A stretch of 64,000 nt of DNA from Streptomyces sp. NRRL B-1140 (GCF_001280065.1 NZ_LGEA01000058.1:119176-183175); one strand, 5' to 3'; shown: positions 1 through 11,350, numbered from the stretch's first letter. Translations and numbers: made by a program. The notes: generated from the letters alone by a model not told the origin.

Positions 1-1
1 C

Positions 2-334
2 CCGGCGCTGGTGGAGCGGCTGGTGCGCGACCGGGTGCCGCTGACGCTGTGCCCGCTCTCGAACGTCCGGCTGCGCACGGTCGACACCCTCGCCGACCAC
101 CCGTTGCCCGCCATGCTGGACGCCGGCCTGATGTGCACGGTCAACTCCGACGACCCGGCCTACTTCGGCGGCTACGCCGGCGACAACTTCGACGCCGTGC
201 GCGCCACCCTCGGCCTCACCGAGGAGCGGCTGCGCGAGCTCGCCCGCAACTCCTTCCTCGCCTCCTTCCTGGAGGACGACGAGCAGTTGCGGGCGCGATA
301 TCTCGCCGAGGTGGAGGCCTACACCTTCGGTTAG
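2..334 (+). CDS. adenosine/adenine deaminase, C-terminal fragment
   Basis: The gene enters from the left edge, so only about the last 110 residues are seen. The visible motifs CPLSN and NSDDPAYFGG, and the tail with an N-S-F motif, are those of the adenosine deaminase superfamily. The Asp pair in NSDDP corresponds to a metal/substrate-binding region. The enzyme hydrolytically removes the 6-amino group of adenosine or adenine for purine salvage in the cytoplasm. The NSDDPAYFGGY form is more typical of bacterial adenine deaminase-type members, so the substrate is left open. It converges on the MFS gene that follows, with 14 bp between stop codons. Confidence 0.85.
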   Translation, partial: PALVERLVRDRVPLTLCPLSNVRLRTVDTLADHPLPAMLDAGLMCTVNSDDPAYFGGYAGDNFDAVRATLGLTEERLRELARNSFLASFLEDDEQLRARYLAEVEAYTFG

Positions 335-348
335 GGCCCGGGCAGGTC

Positions 349-1662
349 TCAGAAGACCTCCGACCCCGCCTTGTCGTAGGCACGCTGGGCGGGGACGGCC
401 GGGGTCTCCACCTCGATCTCCACCACCGGCTGCTCCGGGGCGCCGATCTCCGGAACGGCGCCGGTGGGCGCACCCGGGGCGGCGGCGACCAGGGCGGCCG
501 GGTGCCCGCCGCGGCGGCGGATCGCGCCGGGCAGCAGCGGACGTCCTCCGGTGTGCAGGGCGACCGCGGTCATCGGCAGGGCGATCACCAGCAGTCCCGC
601 GCCGAGGACCGCGCCCATGACCGGGAACCCGGCCTGCGCCGACAGCACACTGCCGGTCAGCGGCCCGGCGGCGGTGCCCAGCGAGGACGCCGAGCCGACC
701 AGTACCGCCCAGCGGCCGCGCGGGTCGAGCGAGGCGGCGAGCCCGATCAGGTACGACAGCACCACTGGGTAGAGCGTGTTCCAGGCGATCTCGCCGGCGG
801 CGAAGCTTCCCAGGTCGGTCGCGGAGGCGCTGAGTGCGATGCAGGCGGCGATGAGGACGGTGCCGCCGCCGATGGGTATCGCGCGTCCGAGACGGGCGCC
901 GAGCGCGCCGGCCGCGAGGACCCCGGCCAGGCCGGCGCCGAGGCCGAGCGCGAAGACGACACCGACCGTGGCCTCGCCGAGGTGCACCTGCTCGAGGCCG
1001 ATCCGGCCGCTGACTCCCCACAGGGAGTTCTGGGCGAGCGACCAGCACACCATCGCGGCGGCCAGCAGCAGCCCGGAACGGGCGTGCGGCAGCCGTGCGT
1101 TGTCGTGCCGGGCGGGCGCGACGGGAGTGCCGGCGGGCAGCCGGCCGGTGAGCGGCCAGACCGCCAGGGCCGTGAGGGCGATCGCGGCCAGCGGCAGGCC
1201 GTGTCCCGGTCCGAGGTGCGGCACCGTCAGGTACACGGCGCCCGCGAGGGCGGAGACGCTGAGCAGCCCGGCCGTGGAGGCCCGGTGCGGATCGCGCTCA
1301 CCGGCGATGAGGGTGGCCGCGACGGTCGTGGCCGTGCCGGAGCCGAACCCGCCGACGATCGCGCCGACGACGACGGCGGGGATCGCGGTGGTCAGGGCGG
1401 CGGCGCCGTAGCCGAACAGGGCCAGGGCGAGGCCGAGCCGGGCGAGGGTGCGGGCTCCGACCCGCTCGACCCGGGAGGCCAGGGCGAACCCGGCGGCGGC
1501 CGAACTCAGAAGCAGGGCGCTGCCGACGGCACCGGCCTGGGTGGCGGAGAGCGGAAGAGACGAGTCGAGCCTGCCGACGGTGGTGGGGAGCAGATACGGA
1601 GCGAGGTACCCGGCCGTGAAAAGGGCGACGAGGGGCCACGGAGTGGTGCGGGGGGCGAACAC
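349..1662 (-). CDS. MFS transporter
   Basis: Hydrophobic protein of about 437 residues with roughly 12 predicted membrane helices, small-residue-rich, and with an internal repeat layout as in major facilitator superfamily carriers. No substrate motif is recognised. The frame stays open to a GTG at 1770, but the codons between 1770 and about 1670 (GAT, ACA, AAT, CCT, TTT, CTT) are unlike Streptomyces coding sequence. The GTG at 1662 (protein start MFAPRTTPWPL) preceded by GGGA is therefore preferred. The C-terminal tail of about 50 residues after the last helix is Pro/Ala/Glu-rich. Probably monocistronic. Confidence 0.8.
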   Translation of the reverse strand: MFAPRTTPWPLVALFTAGYLAPYLLPTTVGRLDSSLPLSATQAGAVGSALLLSSAAAGFALASRVERVGARTLARLGLALALFGYGAAALTTAIPAVVVGAIVGGFGSGTATTVAATLIAGERDPHRASTAGLLSVSALAGAVYLTVPHLGPGHGLPLAAIALTALAVWPLTGRLPAGTPVAPARHDNARLPHARSGLLLAAAMVCWSLAQNSLWGVSGRIGLEQVHLGEATVGVVFALGLGAGLAGVLAAGALGARLGRAIPIGGGTVLIAACIALSASATDLGSFAAGEIAWNTLYPVVLSYLIGLAASLDPRGRWAVLVGSASSLGTAAGPLTGSVLSAQAGFPVMGAVLGAGLLVIALPMTAVALHTGGRPLLPGAIRRRGGHPAALVAAAPGAPTGAVPEIGAPEQPVVEIEVETPAVPAQRAYDKAGSEVF

Positions 1663-1899
1663 GGGCGTTCCCAGGGCATGCGAAAGGAGCGGGAGAAAAG
1701 GGGGGTTGGGCGACGACCGTCGACGGACAGGAACGCGCGAGCAATTTGTATCAAGCACGTAGTCACCCACGGGAGCCCGGGGTGTGTGATCTGGGGCACG
1801 TTGCGTTTGGAGTGGTGAAGCGGGGGTAAACGAGCGCCTTTCGTCAGGCGTCGAGCGCGCTCTCGCCGACGCTCATGGGCGCTTCGTCCCACGCCGTCG

Positions 1900-1978
1900 C
1901 ACCGCTCCGGCCAACGCGGTACACCGTCCCGGCCAACGCCGGTACACCGCTCCGGCTAACGCCAGTCCACCGCTCCGG
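1900..1978. repeat. tandem 23-bp repeat, about 3.5 units, overlapping the IclR gene 3' end
   Basis: Units start at 1900 (22 bp), 1922 (23 bp), 1945 (23 bp) and 1968 (partial, 11 bp). Each opens with CACCGCTCCGG or CACCGTCCCGG and continues CCAACGC or CTAACGC. The unit at 1945-1967 contains the stop codon of the minus-strand IclR gene; the partial unit at 1968 lies inside that gene. The two outer copies carry CAA in place of CTA at the stop position. Confidence 0.8.
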
Positions 1979-2738
1979 GGCCCGCCGGAACGGTCTCCTC
2001 GGCCTTCGCCCGGACCTCCAGCATCACGGCGACGATCCGCTCCTCGTGTTCGGGCGTGAGCCGGGCGACCGGCACCGAGCAGCTGATCGCGTCCTGCGCC
2101 GGGATGTCGTAGCGCAGGGCGAACCCGAAGCCGACGATGCCGGGCACGCCCTCCTCGCGGTCCACCGACCAGCCGCGCGACCGGATCCGCGCGAGGTCGG
2201 CCGCCAGGGACTCCCGGCTCGTGTGCGAGTTGGGGGTGAGCGCCTCGTACGGGCCCTCGGGCAGCTCCCCGTCCGGGCGTTCCGCCAGCAGCGCCTTGCC
2301 CAGGGCCCCGGCGTGCGCGGGCAGGCGCCGTCCCACCCGGCTGATCGTGCGCAGGTACTCGTGCGACTCCCGCGTCGCCAGGTACGCCACGTCCCGGCCG
2401 TCCAGCCGGCCCAGGTGGATGGTCTCGCCGAGCGCCTCGGACGCCTCGTCGAGGTACGGCCGTACCGCTCGGACCCGGGGGTCGGAGTCGAGGTAGCTCG
2501 TACCGGTGAGCAGGGCGTGGATGCCGATGCCGTACAGGGAGCCGGTGACGTCGGTGCGGACCCAGCCGCGCGAGATCAGGGTCTGCAGCAGCGCGTACAT
2601 CGAGCTGCGCGGCACGCCGAGTTCACCGGCCAGCTCCTGCAGCCGGGCCGGGCGGTCGCCGCGCGCGGCGAGGAGTTCCAGCAGCTCGACCGTGCGCGCC
2701 GCGGACTTCACCTCGCGGACGCCCCCTGTGTCTGACAT
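1956..2738 (-). CDS. IclR family transcriptional regulator
   Basis: Protein of 260 residues. An N-terminal winged helix-turn-helix (about residues 10-70, including RLQELAGELGVPRSSMYALL) is followed by an IclR effector-binding domain with GLDGRDVAYLA-type and ALGKALLA-type motifs. Members are usually repressors or activators of catabolic genes that respond to small aromatic or sugar-acid ligands. The start at ATG 2738 (MSDTGG) is chosen because the winged helix begins just after it; an upstream extension to 2813 would cover the divergent promoter. It is divergent from the glucarate dehydratase-like gene, with a perfect 14-bp palindrome between them, so it most likely controls that gene and perhaps itself. 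Confidence 0.92.
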   Translation of the reverse strand: MSDTGGVREVKSAARTVELLELLAARGDRPARLQELAGELGVPRSSMYALLQTLISRGWVRTDVTGSLYGIGIHALLTGTSYLDSDPRVRAVRPYLDEASEALGETIHLGRLDGRDVAYLATRESHEYLRTISRVGRRLPAHAGALGKALLAERPDGELPEGPYEALTPNSHTSRESLAADLARIRSRGWSVDREEGVPGIVGFGFALRYDIPAQDAISCSVPVARLTPEHEERIVAVMLEVRAKAEETVPAGPGAVDWR

Positions 2739-2796
2739 GCGCCGATGGTAATCGGGCCGCCCCGGCGATTGACGTTCTCCCGTCCGGCCCGCATTC

Positions 2797-2810
2797 TCAT
2801 CCATGGATGA
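2797..2810. promoter_or_regulatory. perfect 14-bp palindrome, candidate IclR operator
   Basis: TCATCCATGGATGA reads identically on both strands. It lies in the 95-bp gap between the divergent IclR and glucarate dehydratase-like genes, 24 bp before the GTG of the latter. IclR proteins typically bind palindromes of about 14-16 bp in this position. Binding is inferred. Confidence 0.5.
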
Positions 2811-2833
2811 CATCTACATGAGGAGACGGCTGC

Positions 2834-4123
2834 GTGGACCTCACCATCACCGACGTACGGCTCACACCGATCCTGGTCGCCGACCCGCCCCTGCTGAACA
2901 CCCAGGGCGTGCACCAGCCGTACACGCCCCGGCTGATCGTCGAGGTCGTCACCGCGGACGGTGTCACCGGCGTGGGGGAGACCTACGGCGATACCAAGTA
3001 CCTGGAGGTGGCCCGCCCCATCGCCGAGCGGCTGAAGGGGCGCCGGGTCAGCGACCTGAACGGCCTGTTCACGGTCGCGGACCAGGTCACGGTGGACGCC
3101 TCCCGCATCGACGACGCCGTCGACGTCGGCGGGCTGCGCGGTGTCCAGACCGCCGACAAGCTGCGGCTGTCCGTCGTCTCCGGCTTCGAGGTCGCCTGCC
3201 TGGACGCCCTCGGCAAGGCGCTCGGACTGCCCGTGCACGCGCTGCTCGGCGGCAAGGTGCGCGACTTCGTCGAGTACAGCGCCTACCTGTTCTACAAGTG
3301 GGCCGGCCACCCCGAGGGCGTACCCGCCGAGAAGGACGACTGGGGTGCCGCCCTCGCCCCGGCGGGCGTGGTGGAGCAGGCCCGCCGCCTCACGGAGCGC
3401 TACGGCTTCACCTCCTTCAAGCTCAAGGGCGGCGTCTTCCCGCCCGACGAGGAGATCGCGGCGATCAGGGCCCTCGCCGAGGCTTTCCCGGGGCATCCGC
3501 TGCGGCTCGACCCCAACGGCGCCTGGTCCGTCGAGACGTCCGTGAAGGTGGCCCGGGAGCTCGGGGACGTCCTCGAGTACCTGGAGGACCCGGCGCTCGG
3601 CACCCCCGCCATGGCCGAGGTCGCCGAGCGCACCGGGGTGCCGCTCGCCACCAACATGTGCGTCACGACGTTCGCCGAGATCGAGGAGGCCTTCACCCGG
3701 GGTGCCGTCCAGGTGGTCCTCTCCGACCACCACTACTGGGGCGGCCTGCGCAACACCCAGCAGCTCGCCACCGTCTGCCGCACCTTCGGGGTCGGCGTGT
3801 CGATGCACTCCAACACCCACCTCGGCATCTCGCTCGCCGCGATGACCCACGTGGCGGCCACCGTCCCGAACCTGCACCATGCCTGCGACTCCCACTACCC
3901 CTGGCAGTCCGAGGACGTCCTCACCGAGCGGCTCGCCTTCGACGGCGGCCGGATCGCCGTCTCCGACGCGCCCGGCCTCGGCGTGAAGCTCGACCGGGAG
4001 CGGCTGGCCGCACTGCACCGGCGGTGGCTGGAAGACGACGGCGCCCTGCGGGACCGCGACGACGCGGCGGCGATGCGGATCGCCGACCCGGACTGGGTGA
4101 CCCCCGCGATGCCCCGCTGGTAG
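2834..4123 (+). CDS. glucarate dehydratase-like enolase superfamily enzyme
   Basis: 429 residues. The enolase-superfamily barrel of the mandelate racemase/glucarate dehydratase subgroup shows the expected acid-base groups: K196-L-K198, metal ligands D226 (LDPNGAW), E251 (EDP) and N274 (ATNM), and an Asp298/His325 dyad (SDHHYW, HSNTH). Asn as third ligand and HSN.H are glucarate dehydratase features, so the likely reaction is dehydration of an acid sugar such as D-glucarate to a keto-deoxy product. GTG start at 2834 with AGGAGA seven bases upstream. A PfkB kinase gene follows, fitting a small sugar-acid catabolic locus. The exact sugar acid is not determined. Confidence 0.88.
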   Translation: MDLTITDVRLTPILVADPPLLNTQGVHQPYTPRLIVEVVTADGVTGVGETYGDTKYLEVARPIAERLKGRRVSDLNGLFTVADQVTVDASRIDDAVDVGGLRGVQTADKLRLSVVSGFEVACLDALGKALGLPVHALLGGKVRDFVEYSAYLFYKWAGHPEGVPAEKDDWGAALAPAGVVEQARRLTERYGFTSFKLKGGVFPPDEEIAAIRALAEAFPGHPLRLDPNGAWSVETSVKVARELGDVLEYLEDPALGTPAMAEVAERTGVPLATNMCVTTFAEIEEAFTRGAVQVVLSDHHYWGGLRNTQQLATVCRTFGVGVSMHSNTHLGISLAAMTHVAATVPNLHHACDSHYPWQSEDVLTERLAFDGGRIAVSDAPGLGVKLDRERLAALHRRWLEDDGALRDRDDAAAMRIADPDWVTPAMPRW

Positions 4124-4161
4124 GGCCCCTCCGGCGCCGCGACAGGGCGCCGGAGGGGCCC
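4123..4161 (+). terminator. strong stem-loop terminator after the dehydratase gene
   Basis: A perfect 16-bp GC-rich inverted repeat (arms 4123-4138 and 4146-4161) with a 7-nt loop begins at the last base of the stop codon. There is no U tract, as is usual for Streptomyces terminators. Confidence 0.75.
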
Positions 4162-4262
4162 GGCGCGAGCCTGTGGGACGGGTGGGTCCGGCGTGATCGG
4201 CGTCACGCCGTCCGCGATGTGGTGCAGACTGGCCTGATCCGCACCACGTCAGGGAGCGCATC

Positions 4263-5399
4263 GTGACCGCGTCCACCGCCCCGGCCGGAAAAGGCCCGGC
4301 CGGAAAGGCATCGCACCGCCAGAGCCAGGTCGACCCCCTCGCCCCTGTGCGCACACCGGACGACCCGCCCTGGGACGTCTACCTCACCGGCACCGTCTTC
4401 CTGGACATCATCTTCACCGGCCTCGACTCCGCCCCGGTACGCGGGACGGAGTCGTGGGCGCGCGGCATGGGGTCGAGCCCCGGCGGGGTCGCCAACATGG
4501 CGACGGCCCTGGCCCGCCTCGGCCTGCGCACGTCCCTCGCGGCGGCCTTCGGCGACGACCACTACGGCGACTACTGCTGGGACGCCCTGGAGCACGGTGA
4601 GGGCATCGACCTCTCCCCGTCGCGCAGGGTGCCCGGCTGGCACTCCCCGGTGACCGTCTCCATGGCCTACGAGGGGGAGCGCACGATGGTCTCGCACGGC
4701 CACGAGCCACCCCCCGAGGAGACCGCCCCGGCGTGCCCGCCCCGCGCGCGTGCCGCCGTCGCCTCCCTCGCACCCGGCGTGAGCGCGCCCTGGATCGCCC
4801 AGGCCGCGAGCAACGGCACACGGGTGTTCGGCGACGTCGGCTGGGACGACACCGGGGCGTGGGACCTGGCGGGCCTGCCCGACCTGCGGCACTGCGAGGC
4901 GTTCCTGCCGAACGCCGAGGAGGCCATGCGGTACACGGGTGCGGACTGTCCCCGGGACGCCGCCCACGCCCTCACCGAGTACGTGCCGCTCGTCGTGGTC
5001 ACCCTCGGCGCCGACGGGGCGTACGCGGTGGACCGGCGCACGGGGGAGACGGCGGAGGTGCCGGCCATCGCGGTCGAGGCGCTCGATCCCACCGGTGCCG
5101 GAGACGTGTTCGTCGCCGGGTTCGTGACCGGCACCCTGGCGGACTGGCCGCTCGCCGACCGGCTGGCCTTCGCCGGGCTGACGGCGGCACTGTCGGTGCA
5201 GGAGTTCGGGGGGTCGCTGTCGGCGCCGGGGTGGTCGGAGATCGCGGCGTGGTGGCGCAGGGTGCAGTCGGTCGAGGAGCAGTCACCCGCGGCGCTGGGG
5301 AGGTACGGGTTCCTGGCGAGGCTGGTGTCGGAAGAGCTGGTGCGGCCCTGGCCGTTGCGGCGTGCCGTCCCCACGATCGGCTTCCGGCGCTCGGCATGA
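4263..5399 (+). CDS. PfkB family carbohydrate kinase
   Basis: 378 residues. Ribokinase-fold features are visible: substrate-binding glycines SSPGGVANMATALARLG (about 71-87), LPNAEE (about 215-220), and the signature DPTGAGDVF with catalytic base D281. It transfers the ATP gamma-phosphate to a sugar or sugar-derivative hydroxyl. The first about 35 residues are low-complexity and precede the fold. GTG start at 4263 with an AGGGAG upstream. A strong terminator separates it from the dehydratase, so it has its own promoter. The substrate cannot be called; 2-keto-3-deoxy sugars or ribose-like sugars are both possible. Confidence 0.85.
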   Translation: MTASTAPAGKGPAGKASHRQSQVDPLAPVRTPDDPPWDVYLTGTVFLDIIFTGLDSAPVRGTESWARGMGSSPGGVANMATALARLGLRTSLAAAFGDDHYGDYCWDALEHGEGIDLSPSRRVPGWHSPVTVSMAYEGERTMVSHGHEPPPEETAPACPPRARAAVASLAPGVSAPWIAQAASNGTRVFGDVGWDDTGAWDLAGLPDLRHCEAFLPNAEEAMRYTGADCPRDAAHALTEYVPLVVVTLGADGAYAVDRRTGETAEVPAIAVEALDPTGAGDVFVAGFVTGTLADWPLADRLAFAGLTAALSVQEFGGSLSAPGWSEIAAWWRRVQSVEEQSPAALGRYGFLARLVSEELVRPWPLRRAVPTIGFRRSA

Positions 5400-5554
5400 C
5401 CCCCTGCCCTGCCAGGGGCCTCCGCCCCGTTTCCGGCCCCGCCCCCAAAACCCCTACGGCGTTGTCACTCCCCCGTCGTACCCTGGGAATCGCGAGGCCG
5501 CCCTCAGCTGCGCGGCCGTGACGAGGAGGAACCGCAGGCCTTCAGCGCCGGCCC

Positions 5555-7702
<2,148 letters not shown>

Positions 7703-7716
7703 ACACACACAGCACC

Positions 7717-8214
7717 ATGTCGATCGACGTCAACAACGAGTCCGGCACCGAGGTCGACGAGCAGGCGATCCTCGACATCGCCCGCTACGCGCTCGCTCGG
7801 ATGCGCATCCACCCGCTCTCCGAGCTCTCGGTGATCGTCGTGGACGCCGACGCCATGGAGCAGCTCCACATCCAGTGGATGGACCTGCCCGGTCCGACGG
7901 ATGTCATGTCCTTCCCCATGGACGAGCTGCGCCCGCCCTCCAAGGACGACGACGAGCCCCCTCAGGGGCTCCTCGGCGACATCGTGCTGTGCCCCGAGGT
8001 CGCGCTGAAGCAGGGCAAGGAAGCGGAGACGCAGCACTCCATGGACGAGGAGCTCCAACTGCTCACCGTCCACGGCGTGCTGCACCTGCTGGGCTACGAC
8101 CACGAGGAGCCGGACGAGAAGGCCGAGATGTTCGGCCTCCAGGCGGCCATCGTGGACGGCTGGCGCGCGGAGCGGGGCCTGACCGGCCCGTCCCCGGCGC
8201 CGACGGTCTCGTAA
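7717..8214 (+). CDS. ybeY: rRNA maturation RNase YbeY
   Basis: 165 residues. The zinc-binding signature [11 protein letters not shown] places the three metal histidines at 119, 123 and 129. DVMSFPMDE and GDIVLCPE are further conserved family motifs. YbeY is a single-strand endoribonuclease needed for 3' maturation of 16S rRNA and ribosome quality control. It lies 14 bp after phoH and 9 bp before the CBS-domain gene, the standard actinobacterial order, so all three are probably co-transcribed. Confidence 0.96.
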   Translation: MSIDVNNESGTEVDEQAILDIARYALARMRIHPLSELSVIVVDADAMEQLHIQWMDLPGPTDVMSFPMDELRPPSKDDDEPPQGLLGDIVLCPEVALKQGKEAETQHSMDEELQLLTVHGVLHLLGYDHEEPDEKAEMFGLQAAIVDGWRAERGLTGPSPAPTVS

Positions 8215-8223
8215 CGCCCGCCG

Positions 8224-9531
8224 ATGAGTCCTCAACTCGCCCTGGGCGCCATCGCCCTGGTCGTCGTGGCCTGGCTCGCCGCCTGCGCGGAGGCGGGCCT
8301 CGCGCGCGTCTCCAGCTTCCGCGCCGAGGAGGCCGTGCGCTCGGGCCGCCGAGGCAGCGCCAAGCTCTCCCAGGTCGCCGCCGACCCGACCCGCTACCTC
8401 AACGTGGCGCTGCTGGTCCGCGTCGCCTGCGAGATGGCCGCCGCCGCGCTCATCACCTACGGCTGCCTGAAGGAGTTCGACGGCACCACCGAGGCGCTGC
8501 TGGTCGCCATCGCGGTCATGGTCCTCGTGTCGTACGTCGCCGTCGGGGTCTCCCCGCGCACCATCGGCCGCCAGCACCCGCTGAACACCGCGACGGTCTC
8601 GGCGTACGTCCTGGTGCCGCTGGCCAGGATCATGGGCCCGATCCCGTCGCTGCTGATCCTCATCGGCAACGCGCTCACCCCCGGCAAGGGCTTCCGCCGC
8701 GGTCCGTTCGCCTCCGAGGCTGAGCTGCGTGCCCTGGTCGACCTCGCCGAGAAGGAGTCCCTCATCGAGGACGAGGAGCGCCGCATGGTGCACTCCGTCT
8801 TCGAGCTGGGCGACACCCTCGTCCGCGAGGTCATGGTCCCGCGCACGGACCTGGTCGTCATCGAGCGCTTCAAGACCATCCGCCAGGCCCTCACCCTCGC
8901 CCTGCGCTCAGGCTTCTCGCGCATCCCGGTCACCGGGGAGAGCGAGGACGACATCGTCGGCATCGTGTATCTCAAGGACCTGGTCCGCAAGACGCACATC
9001 AGCCGCGACGCCGAGTCCGAGCAGGTGTCCACGGCCATGCGCCCGGCGTTCTTCGTGCCCGACACCAAGAACGCCGGGGACCTGCTGCGCGAGATGCAGA
9101 AGGAACGCAACCACGTCGCCGTCGTCATCGACGAGTACGGCGGCACGGCCGGCATCGTCACCATCGAGGACATCCTCGAGGAGATCGTCGGCGAGATCAC
9201 CGACGAGTACGACCGTGAACTGCCGCCGATCGAGGAGCTCGGCGACGACCGCTTCCGCGTCACGGCCCGCCTCGACATCAGCGATCTGGGCGAGCTGTAC
9301 GGCCTGGAGGAGTTCGACGACGAGGACGTCGAGACGGTCGGCGGGCTGCTGGCCAAGGCACTGGGCCGGGTGCCCATCGCGGGTGCCTCGTCCGTCGTCG
9401 ACCTGCCCGACGGCCGGGAACTGCGCCTGACCGCGGAGGCCGCGGCCGGGCGCCGGAACAAGATCGTGACGGTGCTGGCGGAGCCGCTGGGCCCGGCGGA
9501 ACCGCCTGCGGAGGAGGAGAAGCCGGAATGA
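8224..9531 (+). CDS. CNNM/CorC-type hemolysin family protein (DUF21, CBS pair, CorC_HlyC)
   Basis: 435 residues. The N-terminal DUF21 region has about four membrane segments (residues 1-25, 60-80, 95-115, 125-145). A CBS pair spans about 200-325, with MVPRTDLVVIE and the second-domain motif VAVVIDEYGGTAGIVTIEDI. A C-terminal CorC_HlyC transporter-associated domain lies at about 340-420. Family members are linked to Mg2+ or Co2+ transport and ion homeostasis. The old hemolysin name is historical. It is part of the phoH-ybeY run and overlaps the following gene by 4 nt (ATGA). Confidence 0.9.
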   Translation: MSPQLALGAIALVVVAWLAACAEAGLARVSSFRAEEAVRSGRRGSAKLSQVAADPTRYLNVALLVRVACEMAAAALITYGCLKEFDGTTEALLVAIAVMVLVSYVAVGVSPRTIGRQHPLNTATVSAYVLVPLARIMGPIPSLLILIGNALTPGKGFRRGPFASEAELRALVDLAEKESLIEDEERRMVHSVFELGDTLVREVMVPRTDLVVIERFKTIRQALTLALRSGFSRIPVTGESEDDIVGIVYLKDLVRKTHISRDAESEQVSTAMRPAFFVPDTKNAGDLLREMQKERNHVAVVIDEYGGTAGIVTIEDILEEIVGEITDEYDRELPPIEELGDDRFRVTARLDISDLGELYGLEEFDDEDVETVGGLLAKALGRVPIAGASSVVDLPDGRELRLTAEAAAGRRNKIVTVLAEPLGPAEPPAEEEKPE

Positions 9532-9887
9532 CCCCGCAGGAGCTGCGCGCGTTCTGCCTGTCCTTCAACGCGGCGGTGGAGGACTTCCCGTTCAGCCCGG
9601 AGATCTCGGTCTTCAAGGTGCGGGGGAAGCTCTTCGCCCTGTCGCACCTCGACGCGCGGCCCCTGAAGGCCAATCTCAAGTGCGACCCGGAGGAGGCGGT
9701 CCGCCTCCGCGGCGAGTACGAGGGGCTCATCGTCCCCGGCTGGCACATGAACAAGCGCCACTGGAACACCGTCACGGTGGACGGCGGACTCCCGGACCGG
9801 CTGGTCCGGGAGCTCGTCGAGGACTCGTACGATCTTGTCGTGGCCGGACTACCGCGCGCCGAGCGCCTCCGGCTCGACCGCTCCTGA
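9528..9887 (+). CDS. MmcQ/YjbR family protein
   Basis: 119 residues. The family's double-wing fold is recognisable from FPFSPEISVFKVRGKLFAL, LKCDPEEA..LR and GWHMNKRHWNTV. Members are small DNA-binding-like proteins of unclear role. The ATGA overlap with the preceding CBS-protein gene implies translational coupling. The last 39 bp overlap the 3' end of the convergent MFS gene, an unusually long convergent overlap. Confidence 0.88.
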   Translation: MTPQELRAFCLSFNAAVEDFPFSPEISVFKVRGKLFALSHLDARPLKANLKCDPEEAVRLRGEYEGLIVPGWHMNKRHWNTVTVDGGLPDRLVRELVEDSYDLVVAGLPRAERLRLDRS

Positions 9888-11300
9888 GGCCGTCTCCGCA
9901 GCCGCCCTTCGGCCCCGCAGGCCGAGGGCGACGAGGACGGCCGCCGCCAGCACGATCGCCGCGTCCACCGCGAGGACCGTGTGAAGGCCTGTCAGCAGGT
10001 CCGACGAGGTCGTGGCGAGGACGCCCAGCAACGGAATGCCGATGGTGATGCCGACCTGCTGGGTGGAGGTGACCAGACCGGTCGCCAGGCCCTGCTCCGC
10101 GTCGGGGACCCCGGACGTGACCGTCAGGCCGTAGGAGACGATGGCGCCGAGGTGGCACATGCTCGCCAGGGAGACGGCGGCCGTGGCGAGCCAGACCGAC
10201 CAGACGTGCGTGTCCAGCCCCAGCATCGCGGCGGTCAGCACACCCTGTCCGGCGAGCGAGCCGACGAGCGTGCGGCGGGCGCCGAAACGCCCGATCACCC
10301 GGGCGGCCAGGGTCCCGGCGACTGCCGACAGCACGCCCTGCACACCGAAGACCAGCCCGGTCTCGAACGCGGACAGGCGCAGGGTCTCCTGCAGGTACAG
10401 GGTCAGCACGAACACCACCGTCGACATCATCGAGAAGGTGACCAGGCCGCCCAGGTTGCCCCACGCCACGGTGCGCCGGCGCAGCATCGGCAGGGAGACC
10501 AGGGGCGCCTCGGTACGGGACTCGACGAGCACGAACGCGATGAGCAGTGCCGAACCGGCGGCCAGGGTCGCGATGACGTCGGCATGACCGAAACCGCGGT
10601 CGGCTGCCGTCGACAGGGCGTAGATCACGGCGAGCAGACCGCCGGTGACGGTGACCGCACCGGGCACGTCCAGGCGCCGGTGCTCAGGGGTGCGGGACTC
10701 CGGCAGCAGACCGGGGGCCAAGGGCAGGACGATCAGCGCGAAGAGGGCGAGGACGCCCATGGTGGAGCGCCAGCCCAGGACGTCGGTCAGGACACCGCCG
10801 GCCACCATGCCGACGGTGAAGCCGAGCGAGAGCAGCGTGCCCGAGATGCCGAGGGCGCGTTCGCGGGCCGGCCCCTCGGCGAAGGTCGTGGTGAGCAGGG
10901 ACATCCCCGTCGGCACGATGGCCGCCGCGCCGATCCCCTGCAGGGCACGCCCGGTCAGGAACGACGCCGGGTCCCAGGCGAAGGTGGCCAGCAGTGAGGC
11001 CGCCCCGAACAGGGCGAGTCCGCTCAGGAACAGCCGTCGGCGGCCGTACAGGTCGCCGACGCGGCCGAAGAGCAGCAGGAAGCCGCCGGACGGCAGCGCG
11101 AAGGCGGTGACCGCCCACTGCAACGCCGACTGGCTCATGCCGAGGTCGGCGCCGAGGACGGGCAGTGCCACGTTCAGCACGGAGAAGTCGAGGGCCACCA
11201 TGAACTGGGCGGCGCACAGGACGAACAGGACGAGTCTGTCGCGCGTCGACAGCCGTGGGGTGCCGAGCGGTGAGGATGCGGGTGTGGTGTCGATCGCCAT
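9849..11300 (-). CDS. MFS drug exporter, DHA2 (EmrB/QacA-like)
   Basis: About 483 residues with roughly 14 membrane helices. The first helix carries LDFSVLNVALPVL (D-N-V-A-L-P is the DHA2 signature), followed by LFGRVGDLYGRRRLF (motif A) and LLSLGFTVGMVAGGVLTD (motif C of antiporters). It should be a proton-driven multidrug exporter. ATG 11300 is preferred over a TTG two codons upstream. It is divergent from an XRE/MmyB regulator gene with a 19-bp inverted repeat between them. The same arrangement recurs at 44.8-47.3 kb. Confidence 0.88.
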   Translation of the reverse strand: MAIDTTPASSPLGTPRLSTRDRLVLFVLCAAQFMVALDFSVLNVALPVLGADLGMSQSALQWAVTAFALPSGGFLLLFGRVGDLYGRRRLFLSGLALFGAASLLATFAWDPASFLTGRALQGIGAAAIVPTGMSLLTTTFAEGPARERALGISGTLLSLGFTVGMVAGGVLTDVLGWRSTMGVLALFALIVLPLAPGLLPESRTPEHRRLDVPGAVTVTGGLLAVIYALSTAADRGFGHADVIATLAAGSALLIAFVLVESRTEAPLVSLPMLRRRTVAWGNLGGLVTFSMMSTVVFVLTLYLQETLRLSAFETGLVFGVQGVLSAVAGTLAARVIGRFGARRTLVGSLAGQGVLTAAMLGLDTHVWSVWLATAAVSLASMCHLGAIVSYGLTVTSGVPDAEQGLATGLVTSTQQVGITIGIPLLGVLATTSSDLLTGLHTVLAVDAAIVLAAAVLVALGLRGRRAAAETASGAVEPEALGAR

Positions 11301-11350
11301 GGGCAAGAGCCTGCGGCCGGCGGAATAGCCGTGGGGAGCGGCAGGTTGTC

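Noticed and set aside
349..1770. Extension of the first MFS protein to the GTG at 1770
   Set aside because: The extra 36 codons have low GC3 and rare codons for this genome, and the added residues precede the first helix without function.
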